64,000 nt of DNA, taken from positions 1,834,001 to 1,898,000 of the forward strand of contig NZ_CP041636.1 of the NCBI RefSeq assembly GCF_007197755.1, given 5' to 3'. The position numbers were made by a program, and so were the translations under genes. Each line of letters opens with the position of its first letter. Positions within the stretch are counted from its first letter, which is position 1. This document shows, in pieces, positions 33,078 to 41,702 of this stretch. Under the pieces are notes generated by a model. That model did no database searches and was not told where the DNA came from. It worked only from the letters and a program-made list of their open reading frames with translations. The DNA comes from Ferrovibrio terrae. Lineage in GTDB: Bacteria > Pseudomonadota > Alphaproteobacteria > Ferrovibrionales > Ferrovibrionaceae.

Positions 33078-33689
33078 ATGAAACTCTACTACTCGCCGAC
33101 CTCGCCCTATGTCCGCAAGGTCACCGTGCTTGCACTGGAAACCGGCCTCGACGCCAAGATCGAGCGCCTGGTCTCGCCGACCACGCCGATCGACCAGAAT
33201 CCCGATGTGGCCAAGGCCAATCCGGTCGCCAAGGTGCCGACGCTGGTCACCGCCGACGGCCTGCATCTCTTCGACAGCCGCGTGATCTGCGAGTATCTCG
33301 ACACGCTGCACGACAAGCCGAAATTCTTCCCGGCCAGTGGCCCCGAGCGCTGGAACGCATTGCGCCAGCAGGCACTGGGCGATGGCCTGCTCGATGCCGC
33401 CCTTCTGGCGCGCTACGAAGGCTTCCTGCGTCCGGAGGACAAGCGCTGGTCCGACTGGTCGGATGGCCAGATGAAAAAGGTGCATGGCGCGCTGGCCGAA
33501 ATCGACGCCATCGCCAACGGGCTGGGTGATCGCGTCGATATCGGCACGGTCACGCTGGCCTGCGCGCTGGGCTACATGGACTTCCGCTATGCCGGCATTG
33601 GCTGGCGCCAGAAATATGCCAAAGCCGCCAGCTTCGCCGACCGCCTGTTCGCGCGGCCGTCCTTCAAGGCTACCATCCCCCCGGCCTGA
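33078..33689 (+). CDS. glutathione S-transferase family protein
   Basis: 203 residues. The thioredoxin-like N-terminal half starts MKLYYSPTSPYVRKVTVLAL, where the serine of SPYVRK is the usual glutathione-activating position in this bacterial group. NPVAKVPTLVTADG holds the cis-proline, and FDSRVICEYLD the glutathione-binding Ser/Arg-like loop. The C-terminal half is helical with GDRVDIGTVTLACALGYMDF. It conjugates glutathione to electrophiles or acts as a glutathione-dependent isomerase; substrate unknown. Longer upstream frames run through the terminator and are not credible. It is followed by a PAS protein gene after 25 bp. Confidence 0.92.
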   Translation: MKLYYSPTSPYVRKVTVLALETGLDAKIERLVSPTTPIDQNPDVAKANPVAKVPTLVTADGLHLFDSRVICEYLDTLHDKPKFFPASGPERWNALRQQALGDGLLDAALLARYEGFLRPEDKRWSDWSDGQMKKVHGALAEIDAIANGLGDRVDIGTVTLACALGYMDFRYAGIGWRQKYAKAASFADRLFARPSFKATIPPA

Positions 33690-33714
33690 CCGGCCCTGCT
33701 TTGAGTCTGACAGC

Positions 33715-34263
33715 ATGAGCGATGCGGCGTCCCCACGGCCCTGGCTGCAGGATCGCCGCGTCGCGCATCTGCTGTCCTTCTGGCGCGCGGCGCGTCCGGC
33801 GGTCGACCGGTTGCCGGCGCGCGCGGCGATGGATCCGGTGCGCCTTGGCCCCGATATCCTGCCCTATCTTGCGCTGGTCGAGGTCACGCATGGCGGGACG
33901 CGCTTTCGCTTCCGCCTGGTCGGCAGCAAGCTGATCGAGCATGCCGCGCTCGATCTCTCGGGTAGCTATATCGACGACCTCAATCCCAACACGGACTATG
34001 CCGAATACATCAACGGCCTGTACCGGCTTGGCCGCGATGCGCGACTGCCGGTGTATTCCGAAACGCGCTATCGCGCCGACAGCGGCCGTGTCGGCCTGAC
34101 CCGCCGTCTGCTCTGTCCGCTGGCCGATGACGGCCTCGCGGTCGACCGCTTCGTCGCCGTGCAGGTTTTCGAGACCGATGACCGCATCGGCGATGCACCC
34201 ACCTACACCTATGCCGCACGATTCCTGCCGGGCATCGCCAAGGCGCTGGCCGATGCGGATTAG
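33715..34263 (+). CDS. PAS_5-type PAS domain protein
   Basis: 182 residues, almost entirely one PAS_5 domain, a family common in Rhodospirillales and other alphaproteobacteria. Recognisable parts are the WRAARPAVDRLPARAAMDPVRLGPDILPYL N-terminal block and FRLVGSKLIEHAALDLSGSYIDDLNPN. No output domain is attached, so its signalling partner is unknown. The chosen ATG follows the GST stop by 25 bp. Its last 11 bases overlap the start of the hydrolase gene, which suggests coupled translation. Confidence 0.82.
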   Translation: MSDAASPRPWLQDRRVAHLLSFWRAARPAVDRLPARAAMDPVRLGPDILPYLALVEVTHGGTRFRFRLVGSKLIEHAALDLSGSYIDDLNPNTDYAEYINGLYRLGRDARLPVYSETRYRADSGRVGLTRRLLCPLADDGLAVDRFVAVQVFETDDRIGDAPTYTYAARFLPGIAKALADAD

Positions 34264-35062
34264 TCACAAGATCGCATCCGGACGCGCCACCCTGGCTGCC
34301 GAAGTCAGCGGCAGCGGCAGCCCCGTTGTCTTCCTGCATGCCGCCGTCTGCGACAGCCGGATGTGGCGCGCGCAGCTGGATGCCGCCGCCGCAAGCCATC
34401 TCGCCATCGCTTACGACAGACGCGGCTTTGGCCAGACCGTGGCTGAAACGGAAGATCACTCGGCGGTTGGCGATCTGCTGTCAGTGATCGATACCGTGGC
34501 GCCGGGCGCGCCGGCCATCCTGGTGGCCTGCTCCCAGGGCGGGCGTGTCGCGCTCGATGCAGCATTGCTGCATCCGGCGCGTATCCGTCATCTGGTGCTG
34601 ATTTCGCCCTCGGTATCAGGTGCGCCGGATCCGGTGCTGTCGCCTGAAATCCAGGCGCTGATGGCGGCGCAAAAGACGGCGGAAGATGCCGGCGATCTGG
34701 ATCGCGTGAATGCCCTGAAGGCGCATCTCTGGCTGGATGGCCCGCTGCAGCCCGAGGGCCGTGTCAGCGGTCCCGCGCGCGAGCTCTTCCTCGATATGAA
34801 CGGCATTGCGCTACGCGCGTCGCCGGCCGGGGCAAATATTGATACCGTAACGGCCTTCCGGCGACTGGGCGAGATCACGGCGCCGGCGCTGGTGATCTGC
34901 GGCGAGGCCGATTTCTCACATATCCACGCACGCAGCCGCGACATGGCCGCGGCAATGCCGAATGCGTCGTTCCACTCGCTGCATGGCGCGGCGCATCTGC
35001 CGAGCCTGGAGCGCCCGGCAGACATCGCGCGTCTGCTGATGGCCTATCTCGCCGGAACTTAA
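34253..35062 (+). CDS. alpha/beta hydrolase
   Basis: 269 residues with a complete alpha/beta hydrolase fold. VFLHAAVCDSRMWRAQLD holds the oxyanion region, the nucleophile serine lies in VACSQGGRVALDAAL (a Gly of the usual G-x-S-x-G elbow is replaced by Ala), the acid is in VICGEADFSHI, and the base is in HGAAHLPSLERP. The nearest style is the 3-oxoadipate enol-lactonase/esterase group, but the substrate is not certain. The ATG overlaps the PAS gene end by 11 bp, and the stop overlaps the convergent EF-G-like gene by 4 bp. Confidence 0.88.
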   Translation: MRISHKIASGRATLAAEVSGSGSPVVFLHAAVCDSRMWRAQLDAAAASHLAIAYDRRGFGQTVAETEDHSAVGDLLSVIDTVAPGAPAILVACSQGGRVALDAALLHPARIRHLVLISPSVSGAPDPVLSPEIQALMAAQKTAEDAGDLDRVNALKAHLWLDGPLQPEGRVSGPARELFLDMNGIALRASPAGANIDTVTAFRRLGEITAPALVICGEADFSHIHARSRDMAAAMPNASFHSLHGAAHLPSLERPADIARLLMAYLAGT

Positions 35063-37134
35063 GCGGCCGTCAGCATTCGCCTGCGATCTTCCACCACGCG
35101 GTCGGCCAGCTTTCCCGCCAGCTCCTGCAGATGGTCGAAGCGCGAACTGAAGCCGCCGACGCCCAGCGTCATCGAGCGCAGTTCGACGGCCAGGTCATGC
35201 ATCTCGGCTTCGGGCAGATAGCATTCGATCTCGTCCCAGCCCGGCCAGTCGGCGCGGGCGCTGATGCCGAGAATCTGGCCGCGCCGCGACGACACGATGG
35301 CATGCACCTTCGCCGTATATTCGGTCGGCACCGTGAAGGTGACGGCCTGGATCGGCTCCAGCAGCACCGGCGCGCATTTGCTCAGGCCCTCGGTCATCGC
35401 CAGCCCGCCGCAGGTGCGGAAGGCCTGATCCGATGAATCGACCGAGTGATACTGCCCGTCGGTCAGCGTCACCATCACATCCACCACCGGGAAGCCGAGC
35501 GGGCCTTTGACCAGCGAGTCCCGGACGCCTTCATCCACCGCCGGGATGAAATTCTTCGGGATCGCGCCGCCGACCACGCGGTTGACGAAGTGATAGCCGG
35601 CGCCGCGTGCTTGAGGCGCGATATCCACCTTGATGTCGGCGAACTGGCCATGGCCGCCGGACTGCCGCTTGAAGCGGGCATGCTGATACGCGCCATGGCG
35701 GATCGTCTCGCGGTATTCGGTCTGCGGCGCGCTGCTATGCACGCCGACATTGAAGCGGTGCTGCAGCTTGTCGAGGCTGAGCTTGAGGTGGATTTCACCC
35801 TGGCCCTTCAGCCGCAATTCACCGCCGCCCTGTTCCATGACCAGGCTGGGATCTTCCTCGCACAGCTTGTGCAACGCCGCGGTCAGCTTCACGTCGTCCT
35901 TGCGGTCGGTCGGATGCAGCGCCATGGCATGCACCGGCTGGGCGGGGCGCGGCCAGTCGGCAATCGCGCGGCCGCTGCCGTCGCTGCCCAGATGCTGGCC
36001 GGTGCTGATCTCCTCCAGCCGGCCGAGGCCGACGATATCGCCGGCCCGTGCCTGCGCCATCTTCTCGCTCTGGCCACCCATCATGCGGTACAGACCGCTC
36101 AGGCGCCGGCCGCCGAGCTGCGCATTCTCACTGATGCTGCCGCGCCACAGTCGCGCCAGGCTCAGCTTGCCGGTGTGTGACATGTGCAGCGTCTTGAACA
36201 CGGTGGCGCTGAGGCCGTCGCCCTTGCTGTCGTCGGCATCGACATCCAGCCGCGTCATGGTTTCCTCGTGATGCGGCGCTTCGTGGCGGAGCGCCTTCCA
36301 CAGCCGCAGAACGCCATTGCCATGTTCGGCAGAGCCGAAGAAGACCGGCACGATCAGGTCCTCGGCCAGATCCTTGCGCAGGCGACTGTAGATGTCCTTC
36401 GGCGCCGGCACGCGGTCTTCCAGCAGCTGTTCCAGCAGCGTGTCGTCGAAATCTGCGATGGTTTCCAGCAATTGCTGCCGTGCCTCGGTTTCGCGCGGCC
36501 GCACGCTGTCGGGCATCTCGACCAGGTCGGACACCTTGTTCTCGCGCCACAGATACGCGCGTTCCGACACCAGGTCGACATAGCCGGTGATCGCGTCATT
36601 CTCGCGGATCGGCACCTCGCGCAGCACCAGCGGCTTGGAGGAGACCTGCTGCAGCGCCGAGAGCAGGTCGCGCATGCGGATGCTGGTCTTGTCCAGCTTG
36701 TTGACGAACATCACATGCGGAATGCGGCGCTCATCCAGGAAGCGCAGCAGCGGCGCCAGGGTCACGGCGCGGGCGGGATCGGGTTCGGCTACCACGATGG
36801 CGATATCGGCCACCATCAGCGCGCTCATCGCTTCCTGCGCCAGTTCGACTGATCCGGGACAATCGAGAAAAACCCAGGGCTCGTCGAGGAAACGGCAATG
36901 CGTGACATTCGGCTCGATGGTCATCTGCCGGCTGCGCGCTTCGGCGCTGGCATCGCCCACCGATGTGCCGGCGGCGACGGCGCCTTTGCGCGCAATCGCG
37001 CCGGCCACGAACAGCAGCGCCTCCATCAGGCTGGTCTTGCCTGCCGTGTAAGGCCCCACGATGGCGGCGACGCGGGGACTGCTGAGTACACTGGGCGAGG
37101 ATTCTTTGGGCGAGGATTGAGCGGTGTTGGGCAT
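35059..37134 (-). CDS. elongation factor G-like GTPase (EF-G paralogue)
   Basis: 691 residues with all five EF-G domains. The P-loop is AAIVGPYTAGKTSLMEALL (G27 to T34), DCPG is the switch II aspartate motif and NKLDKTS the base-specificity motif. Compared with canonical EF-G, G1 reads GPYTAGKTS rather than GHVDAGKTT, and the protein begins with a serine-rich tail, both typical of the FusA2-like branch. These paralogues lack an established translocation role and are linked to stress or ribosome rescue. Domain IV/V sequences GHGQFADIKVDIAPQ and SRRGQILGI are intact. The gene stands alone in this orientation. Confidence 0.9.
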   Translation of the reverse strand: MPNTAQSSPKESSPSVLSSPRVAAIVGPYTAGKTSLMEALLFVAGAIARKGAVAAGTSVGDASAEARSRQMTIEPNVTHCRFLDEPWVFLDCPGSVELAQEAMSALMVADIAIVVAEPDPARAVTLAPLLRFLDERRIPHVMFVNKLDKTSIRMRDLLSALQQVSSKPLVLREVPIRENDAITGYVDLVSERAYLWRENKVSDLVEMPDSVRPRETEARQQLLETIADFDDTLLEQLLEDRVPAPKDIYSRLRKDLAEDLIVPVFFGSAEHGNGVLRLWKALRHEAPHHEETMTRLDVDADDSKGDGLSATVFKTLHMSHTGKLSLARLWRGSISENAQLGGRRLSGLYRMMGGQSEKMAQARAGDIVGLGRLEEISTGQHLGSDGSGRAIADWPRPAQPVHAMALHPTDRKDDVKLTAALHKLCEEDPSLVMEQGGGELRLKGQGEIHLKLSLDKLQHRFNVGVHSSAPQTEYRETIRHGAYQHARFKRQSGGHGQFADIKVDIAPQARGAGYHFVNRVVGGAIPKNFIPAVDEGVRDSLVKGPLGFPVVDVMVTLTDGQYHSVDSSDQAFRTCGGLAMTEGLSKCAPVLLEPIQAVTFTVPTEYTAKVHAIVSSRRGQILGISARADWPGWDEIECYLPEAEMHDLAVELRSMTLGVGGFSSRFDHLQELAGKLADRVVEDRRRMLTAA

Positions 37135-37533
37135 GATCGGTCTCCTCTGTGCGGCATGGATATGCGGCAGGCCTGGAAGGCGGTGGGACCGGTCTTGCTG
37201 CCGGTCTCAGACGGACGGAACAGCGTTTAACCCTGCCCCAAGGATTCCATAGAACCCGGCGAGGCGATAGCGGATTCGATCCACAGGGGTGTCGCAGCTT
37301 GGCCGTGGACGGAGGGATCGCCCCGGCGTCGTATGACCGGGCCGGCTATGCCCGCAAGGAGGAGGGCGATCCCGTAACCGCATGACGAGTCGCAAGGATT
37401 CTGTGTTTTACGGTCCGGTTTCATACTAAAGTCGAACGCATGATTCGGCGGGGGCGTGCCGGGGGGCACGCATCGCCACTGCATCGTCAGCAGGGAAAGC
37501 GGATGCAGCCAGACGCACTGGGGGACAACATCC
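37135..37533. other. 399-bp non-coding gap with a leader hairpin before the purine permease
   Basis: No convincing gene is seen between the EF-G-like start and the permease. In the permease leader GCGTGCC (37454-37460) pairs with GGCACGC (37465-37471) around GGGG, extended by GGCG/CGCC, an RNA hairpin about 60 nt before the ATG. I found no purine, guanidine or other known riboswitch core. A GGGGGA ribosome site precedes the ATG. Confidence 0.4.
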
Positions 37534-38823
37534 ATGCTTGATCGCTATTTCAAACTGGCCGAGAACGGCACCACGGTGAAAACCGAGGTGCTGGCCGGTG
37601 TCACCACCTTCCTCACCATGGCCTATATCATCTTCGTCAATCCGGCGATCCTGGGTGATGCCGGCATCGACAAGGGCGCGGCCTTCGTCGCCACCTGCCT
37701 GGCCGCTGCCATCGGCACCGCAATCATGGGCCTTTATGCGAATTACCCGGTCGCCCTGGCGCCGGGCATGGGCCTGAACGCCTATTTCACCTACGGCGTC
37801 GTGCTCGGCATGGGCCATAGCTGGCAGGTCGCGCTCGGCGCGGTCTTCGTCTCCGGCATCCTGTTCCTGATCCTCTCCATCCTGCCGGTGCGCGAGAAGA
37901 TCATCAATTCGATCCCGATGTCGCAGAAATACGCCATCGGTGCCGGTATCGGCCTGTTCCTCGGCCTGATCGGCCTGAAGAATGCCGGCATCGTGGTGGA
38001 TCATGCCGCCACGCTGGTCGGCCTGGGCAAGCTGATGAGCCCCGCCGTCGGCATGGCGATCCTCGGCTTCTTCGTGATCGCCATCCTCGACTATCGCAAG
38101 GTGCCCGGCGCGATCATGATCTCGATCCTCGGCGTCACCGTGCTCGGCATCGCGCTCGGCCTGTCGAAGTTCGGCGGTCTGGTGTCGGCGCCGCCCAGCC
38201 TGGCGCCCACGCTGCTGCAGATGGATGTCAAGGGCGCGCTGTCGCTCGGCCTGCTCACCATCGTCTTCGCCTTCCTGATGGTCGATCTGTTCGACACGGC
38301 GGGCACATTGGTTGCTGTCGCGCCGCGCGCCGGCCTGATGAACAAGGACGGCACGCTGAAGCGGCTCGGCCCCGCGCTGGTGGCCGATGCCACCGCCACG
38401 GTGGCTGGTGCCGCGCTCGGCACCTCCACCACCACCAGCTACATCGAATCGGCAGCCGGCATCCGTGTCGGCGGCCGCACCGGACTGACCGCGGTTGTGG
38501 TGGCGATCCTGTTCCTGCTGGCGCTGTTCTTCGCCCCCCTGGCCGGCTCGATCCCGGTCTATGCCACTGCGCCGGCGCTGATCTTCGTGGCCTGCGTCAT
38601 GGCCAGCAGCCTGGCCAAGATCGATTGGGAAGACATCACCGAATATCTGCCGGCGGTGGTCACCGCAGTGATGATGCCCTTCACCTTCTCGATCGCCACC
38701 GGCATCGGCCTCGGCTTCATCACCTATGTCGTGCTGAAGCTCTTCACCGGCCGTGCCAAGGATATCCATCCGGTAATGGCAGCCGTGTCGCTGGTCTTCC
38801 TGATCAAGTTCATCGTCGCGTAA
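37534..38823 (+). CDS. AzgA-type guanine/hypoxanthine permease (NCS2-related)
   Basis: 429 residues with about 13 membrane segments. Signature blocks are LAGVTTFLTMAYIIFVNPAIL at the N-terminus, ANYPVALAPGMGLNAYFTY, FLMVDLFDTAGTLVAVA and GTSTTTSYIESAAGIRVGGRTGL, matching the AzgA/GhxP family of proton-coupled purine base importers. The start ATG follows GGGGGACAACATCC and gives the family's usual beginning; an upstream in-frame codon at 37456 is not supported. A strong terminator follows the stop by 22 bp. Specificity among guanine, hypoxanthine and adenine is not determinable. Confidence 0.92.
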   Translation: MLDRYFKLAENGTTVKTEVLAGVTTFLTMAYIIFVNPAILGDAGIDKGAAFVATCLAAAIGTAIMGLYANYPVALAPGMGLNAYFTYGVVLGMGHSWQVALGAVFVSGILFLILSILPVREKIINSIPMSQKYAIGAGIGLFLGLIGLKNAGIVVDHAATLVGLGKLMSPAVGMAILGFFVIAILDYRKVPGAIMISILGVTVLGIALGLSKFGGLVSAPPSLAPTLLQMDVKGALSLGLLTIVFAFLMVDLFDTAGTLVAVAPRAGLMNKDGTLKRLGPALVADATATVAGAALGTSTTTSYIESAAGIRVGGRTGLTAVVVAILFLLALFFAPLAGSIPVYATAPALIFVACVMASSLAKIDWEDITEYLPAVVTAVMMPFTFSIATGIGLGFITYVVLKLFTGRAKDIHPVMAAVSLVFLIKFIVA

Positions 38824-38845
38824 TAACGCCACATCTGAAACGACG

Positions 38846-38879
38846 CGGGCGGCCCGAAAGGGCCGCCCGTTTTCGTTTT
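38846..38879 (+). terminator. intrinsic terminator after the purine permease
   Basis: A perfect 10-bp stem, CGGGCGGCCC and GGGCCGCCCG, closes a GAAA tetraloop and is followed by TTTTCGTTTT. The position 22 bp after the stop codon fits termination of the permease transcript. Confidence 0.93.
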
Positions 38880-38887
38880 GCCTTTAT

Positions 38888-38916
38888 CGTCATGCCGGCT
38901 CAAGGCCGGGGTGACG
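38888..38916. repeat. CGTCATGCCGG-type intergenic palindrome
   Basis: CGTCATGCCGG and CCGGGGTGACG form an imperfect hairpin with the outer CGTCA/TGACG pair intact. It resembles the repeats at 10506 and 41093 and lies between convergent genes, right after the permease terminator. Confidence 0.6.
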
Positions 38917-38925
38917 GATATGGAA

Positions 38926-39198
38926 TTACCCCAGAAGATCCGCCGTCTCGGGATGCCGCTTCATCCAGGCCGCCGCGTAGCTGCACAGCGGAACCAGCTT
39001 CTCGTTCTTCTGCCGCGCCAGTTCAACAATGCCCTGCATCAGCCGGCCGGCCGCGCCGGTGCCCCGCAATGCAACGGGTGACTCGACATGCAGCAGCGCG
39101 ACTGTATCCCCGGTCCGGCGATAGCGCGCGAACACGATCTGGCCCTCGACGGGCATCTCATACTGGCTTCTGGCGGTGTTGTCGGTGACGTCGCTCAT
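38926..39198 (-). CDS. small GNAT-like N-acetyltransferase (YjdJ/COG2388 family)
   Basis: 90 residues, the normal size of this minimal acetyltransferase group. FARYRRTGDTVALLHVESPVALRGTGAAGRLMQGIVELAR contains the acetyl-CoA loop RGTGAAGRL, and LVPLCSYAAAWMKRHPETADLL is the family C-terminal signature with the conserved Cys and Tyr. The long open frame continuing toward 40173 is a shadow of the EamA transporter; the MSDVTDN start is chosen because the family begins just before it. The gene is convergent with the purine permease. Confidence 0.85.
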   Translation of the reverse strand: MSDVTDNTARSQYEMPVEGQIVFARYRRTGDTVALLHVESPVALRGTGAAGRLMQGIVELARQKNEKLVPLCSYAAAWMKRHPETADLLG

Positions 39199-39236
39199 AC
39201 CAATAATCTGGTGAGGCGCGCCGCGCTGATCAAGTC

Positions 39237-40148
39237 CTATTTGCGCACAGCGAGGCCAAGCAGGATGCCGCCCAGCAGCACCACCACGCCGATGATCTCG
39301 GTGCGTGAGGGTTTTTCGCGAAACACCAGATACGACATCAGGAAGGTGAAGATCATCTCGCTCATGCCCAGCATGCGCACATAGGCTGCCGTCATCAGCG
39401 CCATGGCGGTGAACCAGCCGGCCGAGCCGGCGGCCGAGGCGAAGCCGACCACCAGGCCGGGCCGCCAGGCGGCGATCACGCGGCTGATCTCGCCCGGCTC
39501 GCGCCACAGCAGATAGACCAGCATCAGCGCGATCTGCAGCACGATGGCATGCACCAGCGTCGTGGCGGCGGCCAGTGGCAGGAAGTCTTCGCCGAGCGAA
39601 AGAGAGGCCGCGCGGAAGCCGATGGCCGAGACGGCGAACAGCGCGCCCGAGCCGATGCCGATCAGTGCGGATTTTTCCATCCAGCCGAACAGGAACGACT
39701 TCAGCGCATTGTCGCTGCCCTTCAGCGAGATCAGCAGCACGCCGACGGTGCCGATCACGATGGCCGCTACACCCGCCGTGCTGACCGGTTCGGCCAGGAT
39801 CAGCATGCCGAAGGCGGCGGCCTGCAGCGCCTCGGTTTTCGAATAGGCGGTCGCGACGACGAAGTTGCGCATCGACAGCGCCAGAATGAGGAGATTGGTG
39901 GCGAGGATCTGCGCCACGCCACCCATGGCAACCCAGGCATAGAATTCGGTATGGCCCTCCGGCAGCGAGCGACCGGTGAAATACAGGCAGGCGGCCAGAT
40001 AGGCAGCCGCCAGCGGCAGGCCATAGGCGAAGCGCACGAAGCTGGCGCCATTGGTGCTCAGCCGGCCCTTCAGCTGTTTCTGCAGGCCGGTGCGCAGCGT
40101 CTGGCAGGCCGCCGCCCAGATGGTGATCGGTATCCAAGCCCATTCCAT
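39237..40148 (-). CDS. EamA/DMT-family transporter
   Basis: 303 residues with ten predicted membrane helices in two EamA repeats (about 5-140 and 150-298). Internal similarity is visible between the ends of each repeat: KTEALQAAAFGMLILAEPVS in the first and GMSEMIFTFLMSYLVFREKPS in the second, the typical end of DMT repeats with glutamate before the last helix. Such carriers export amino acids or other metabolites. The acetyltransferase gene follows downstream by 38 bp, probably in the same transcript. Confidence 0.9.
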   Translation of the reverse strand: MEWAWIPITIWAAACQTLRTGLQKQLKGRLSTNGASFVRFAYGLPLAAAYLAACLYFTGRSLPEGHTEFYAWVAMGGVAQILATNLLILALSMRNFVVATAYSKTEALQAAAFGMLILAEPVSTAGVAAIVIGTVGVLLISLKGSDNALKSFLFGWMEKSALIGIGSGALFAVSAIGFRAASLSLGEDFLPLAAATTLVHAIVLQIALMLVYLLWREPGEISRVIAAWRPGLVVGFASAAGSAGWFTAMALMTAAYVRMLGMSEMIFTFLMSYLVFREKPSRTEIIGVVVLLGGILLGLAVRK

Positions 40149-40292
40149 GCTGCAGAATTAGCCTGTCGCCCATGCAATGGGCAAATGAGAAACGCGCTCA
40201 TGGGCCTTGAGGAATATTCCCGCAGCGCCGGACGTTTGCTGTAGGCTGGCGCGAGTCGGCAGATGTCATTGCCGGCCTGTTCTGGAGCCCTC

Positions 40293-41039
40293 ATGCGCTG
40301 GCGCGTCATCATCGCATCCGTGGCTGCCGGCCTGCTGTTTGCCTGCCAGATCATGTCTGGAGGCGCGGCGGCGGCAGAGGTCTGGCGCATCGCCTGCGAC
40401 GACAATTTCCCGCCCTACAATTTCGTCGATGGCGACAAGGTCGTCGGCCTCGATGCCGAGATCGTCGCCGCCATGGTGAAACAGGCCGGTGCCGAGGTGG
40501 ATTTCGAGCCGCAGCCCTGGAGCCGCGTGCAGGACATGCTGGAACGTGGCGAGGTGGATGCCGCCTTCCAGTTCGTCGGCCGGCCAGACCGGTTTGAAAA
40601 GTATTTCATGATCGGCCCGCATCGCATGGGGCAGACGGTGTTTGCCGCACGCAGCGGCAGCACCATTGCGGTGCGCGATGTCAACGATCTGCGCGGCTAT
40701 CGCATCGGTGCGATCCGCGGCTACACCTACGGGCCGGCCTTCGATGACGCGACCGGTCTGACCAGGGACACGACGGCGGGCGACAACCTGCAGCTGGTGC
40801 GCATGCTGGCGGCCGGTCGTGTCGACCTGATCATCGGCGACCGCGAGGCGCTGAGCCATTTCGCCCGTACCGCCGGGCTGCATGCGCAGTTGCAGATGCT
40901 GCAGCCGGTGCTGTCCGAAGTGCCGCGATTTATTGCCGTGCCGCGCAGCAAGCCGGCGATCGCCGCGCGGCTGGACAAGGCGCTGGTCGATCTGCGCCGC
41001 AATGGCGGACTGGCGGAGATACTGAAGAGGTGGGAGTAA
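40293..41039 (+). CDS. periplasmic amino-acid-type solute-binding protein (SBP_bac_3)
   Basis: 248 residues from the ATG giving MRWRVIIASVAAGLLFACQI, a signal-peptide-like start; an earlier start at 40263 adds ten residues. The mature domain begins VWRIACDDNFPPYNFVDGDKVVGLDAEIVAAM, the usual family-3 binding protein entry, and LRGYRIGAIRGYTYGPAF holds the ligand arginine position. A cysteine in the signal region (FACQ) could make a lipobox, so membrane anchoring is possible. No permease or ATPase gene is adjacent, so it may serve an ABC system elsewhere or act as a sensor. Confidence 0.85.
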   Translation: MRWRVIIASVAAGLLFACQIMSGGAAAAEVWRIACDDNFPPYNFVDGDKVVGLDAEIVAAMVKQAGAEVDFEPQPWSRVQDMLERGEVDAAFQFVGRPDRFEKYFMIGPHRMGQTVFAARSGSTIAVRDVNDLRGYRIGAIRGYTYGPAFDDATGLTRDTTAGDNLQLVRMLAAGRVDLIIGDREALSHFARTAGLHAQLQMLQPVLSEVPRFIAVPRSKPAIAARLDKALVDLRRNGGLAEILKRWE

Positions 41040-41047
41040 AAGTCTGG

Positions 41048-41121
41048 GCTCCCGCCAGGAAGATTTCCCTGGGCGGGAGCGACGAAATTTATCTCGTCAT
41101 GCCCGCGAAGGCGGGATCCAG
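41048..41121. repeat. intergenic hairpin plus GTCATGCCCGC-type repeat
   Basis: GCTCCCGCC (41048-41056) pairs with GGCGGGAGC (41072-41080) without a T-tract. Immediately after it, CTCGTCATGCCCGCGAAGG (from 41093) forms a CCCGC/GCGGG hairpin, a third member of the dispersed GTCATGCC family in this window. Both lie between two convergent genes and may limit read-through. Confidence 0.6.
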
Positions 41122-41131
41122 TCTTTAAATG

Positions 41132-41626
41132 TCACCCCTTCGCCTGCAGCCGCGCCACCACCTCGATCAGCTGATCCGCCACCTGGCCCCAGCCTTCGTG
41201 GAAGCCCATCTGCTCATGCGCCTGCAGGTCTTCATCCGACCAGTGACGCGCGCGCGCCGTGTAGCGCGTCTTGCCGTTGCCGAGGTCCTCGAATGTGGTG
41301 ATCGCCACCATGAAGGCCTTCTCGGTCGGCTGCCAGCCCGGCGTGAAGGCATCGGTGGAGACAATGCGTTCGTTCGGCACCACTTCGAGGAACACGCCGT
41401 CGCAAGGATATTCCGCGCCGTTGGTCGGGTCCTTCATGGTGAACTTGAAGCGGCCGCCGGCGCGGAAGTCGATCTCGGTGTCGGTGATGCTCAGCGGCTT
41501 CGGCGCGAACCATTCGGCCAGATGATGAGTCCAGGCGCGGTAGACCAGCGCCGGGGGCGCATCGATCACGCGGGTCAGCGACAGTTCGCGGGTGGCGGCA
41601 GTCTGAAGATTGGTCATGGCGTTCAT
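41132..41626 (-). CDS. SRPBCC (AHSA1-like) domain protein
   Basis: 164 residues from the ATG preceded by AAAGGA; the open frame upstream to 41809 lies in the sigma gene. The domain shows VIDAPPALVYRAWTHHLAEWFAP and FRAGGRFKFTMKDPTNGAEY, then FTPGWQPTEKAFMVAITTFED and HWSDEDLQAHEQMGFHEGW, standard in AHSA1/SRPBCC proteins that bind hydrophobic ligands. It belongs to the regulon of the neighbouring ECF42 sigma factor: its promoter at 41656-41686 is the same bipartite motif with identical spacing as before the DGPF gene. Biochemical function unknown. Confidence 0.9.
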   Translation of the reverse strand: MNAMTNLQTAATRELSLTRVIDAPPALVYRAWTHHLAEWFAPKPLSITDTEIDFRAGGRFKFTMKDPTNGAEYPCDGVFLEVVPNERIVSTDAFTPGWQPTEKAFMVAITTFEDLGNGKTRYTARARHWSDEDLQAHEQMGFHEGWGQVADQLIEVVARLQAKG

Positions 41627-41655
41627 CTGTTGGGTCCTTTCCGGTGTTGATACCT

Positions 41656-41686
41656 CAAGGACGGGGTGGGACAGGACAATCCGACA
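41656..41686 (-). promoter_or_regulatory. ECF42-type promoter of the SRPBCC gene
   Basis: Read leftward: TGTCGGATTG, 13 bp, CGTCCTTG, 29 bp before the ATG. The identical motif and spacing precede the DGPF-sigma operon at 43362-43392. TGTCGG as -35 and CGTC as -10 with 17 bp between them resembles the TGTCGA-type promoters reported for ECF42 sigma factors in Streptomyces. Confidence 0.8.
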
Positions 41687-41702
41687 CGCGGCCGGATTTT
41701 TT

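Noticed and set aside
37135-37533. Purine riboswitch before the AzgA permease
   Set aside because: The conserved loop-loop and three-way junction bases of the purine aptamer are not found; only an ordinary hairpin is visible.
38926-40173. One long 415-residue protein ending in the YjdJ acetyltransferase
   Set aside because: Its first 325 codons are an out-of-frame shadow of the EamA transporter; the acetyltransferase alone has family-like length and a proper start.
41048-41080. Intrinsic terminator after the solute-binding protein gene
   Set aside because: Strong hairpin but no T-tract on either side, so reported only as a repeat/hairpin.
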